Shown in pieces: positions 63,824-64,000 of a stretch of 64,000 bases of DNA. The notes beneath the pieces are model-generated. The model had not been told where the DNA came from. It searched no databases and worked only from the letters and a program-made list of their open reading frames with translations. Source of the stretch: Diploscapter coronatus (lineage: Eukaryota; Nematoda; Chromadorea; Rhabditida; Rhabditidae); contig OZ038423.1 in assembly GCA_964036155.1 (NCBI GenBank), forward strand, positions 43,849,249-43,913,248, read 5' to 3'. Both the position numbers and the translations under genes were made by a program. Every line of letters begins with the position of its first letter. Position 1 is the stretch's first letter.

Positions 63824-64000
63824 CTGAAATTCACTGAATTATTAAATAAGATATATAGGTGTTTTTGATTTGATAAGCAAATTTCTCGTATTGTTATCAA
63901 TTCGTTTTATCAACTCAGATTGTAAAAATAGATTAATTTAATTTTAGAATATGGATATTTTTCGGTAAATTCGCTTTTCCTATCGTATTTTTAAGAAAAA

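Overview
The window is nuclear DNA of a nematode, most likely a rhabditid. It is AT-rich, with many short introns (about 43-60 nt), acceptors of the form TTTCAG or TTTTAG, and families typical of nematode genomes (UNC-13 with separate L and S first exons, SRI-like serpentine chemoreceptors, an F-box-like gene). Almost every gene is broken into exons, so the gene models below were built by joining exons by hand. In each model the exon lengths add up to an open frame, which is the main internal check. The species cannot be named from the sequence.

Positions 1-34,713 (+ strand) are dominated by one gene, unc-13, the presynaptic vesicle-priming factor. The long form starts at 4871 (C2A domain, then an acidic linker, then a possible calmodulin-binding helix). 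A second first exon at 21387 gives the short form. Both share the exons from 21867 to the stop at 34536 (C1, C2B, MUN, C2C). The modelled lengths are about 1821 aa (L) and 1324 aa (S). The first 4.8 kb and several introns of 1.5-5 kb hold no gene that I can support.

Positions 36,398-44,359 (- strand) hold a compact cluster. A 10-exon gene of unknown family (38503-44359, 624 aa) has a repeated N-terminal module, a basic nuclear-type segment and a Q/S/T/P-rich tail built by tandem duplication of an exon plus its intron. A kelch-repeat gene (41307-42624) sits inside its second intron on the same strand. A shorter paralogue of that kelch gene (36398-37595) lies just downstream of the host gene.

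Positions 45,000-60,000 look like an accessory chemoreceptor/F-box region. They contain two SRI-like 7TM receptor genes on the minus strand (48348-50432 and 55034-57376), an F-box-like gene on the plus strand (51877-54004), gene fragments (Hsp70-like, receptor-like, and others) and a large inverted repeat (about 57.6-59.7 kb) with a third partial copy at about 54.4 kb.

Positions 60,515 to the right edge (- strand) hold the C-terminal part of a UPF1/NAM7-type superfamily 1 helicase. Motifs II to VI and a terminal C2H2 zinc finger are visible. The N-terminal part, including Walker A, lies beyond the window.
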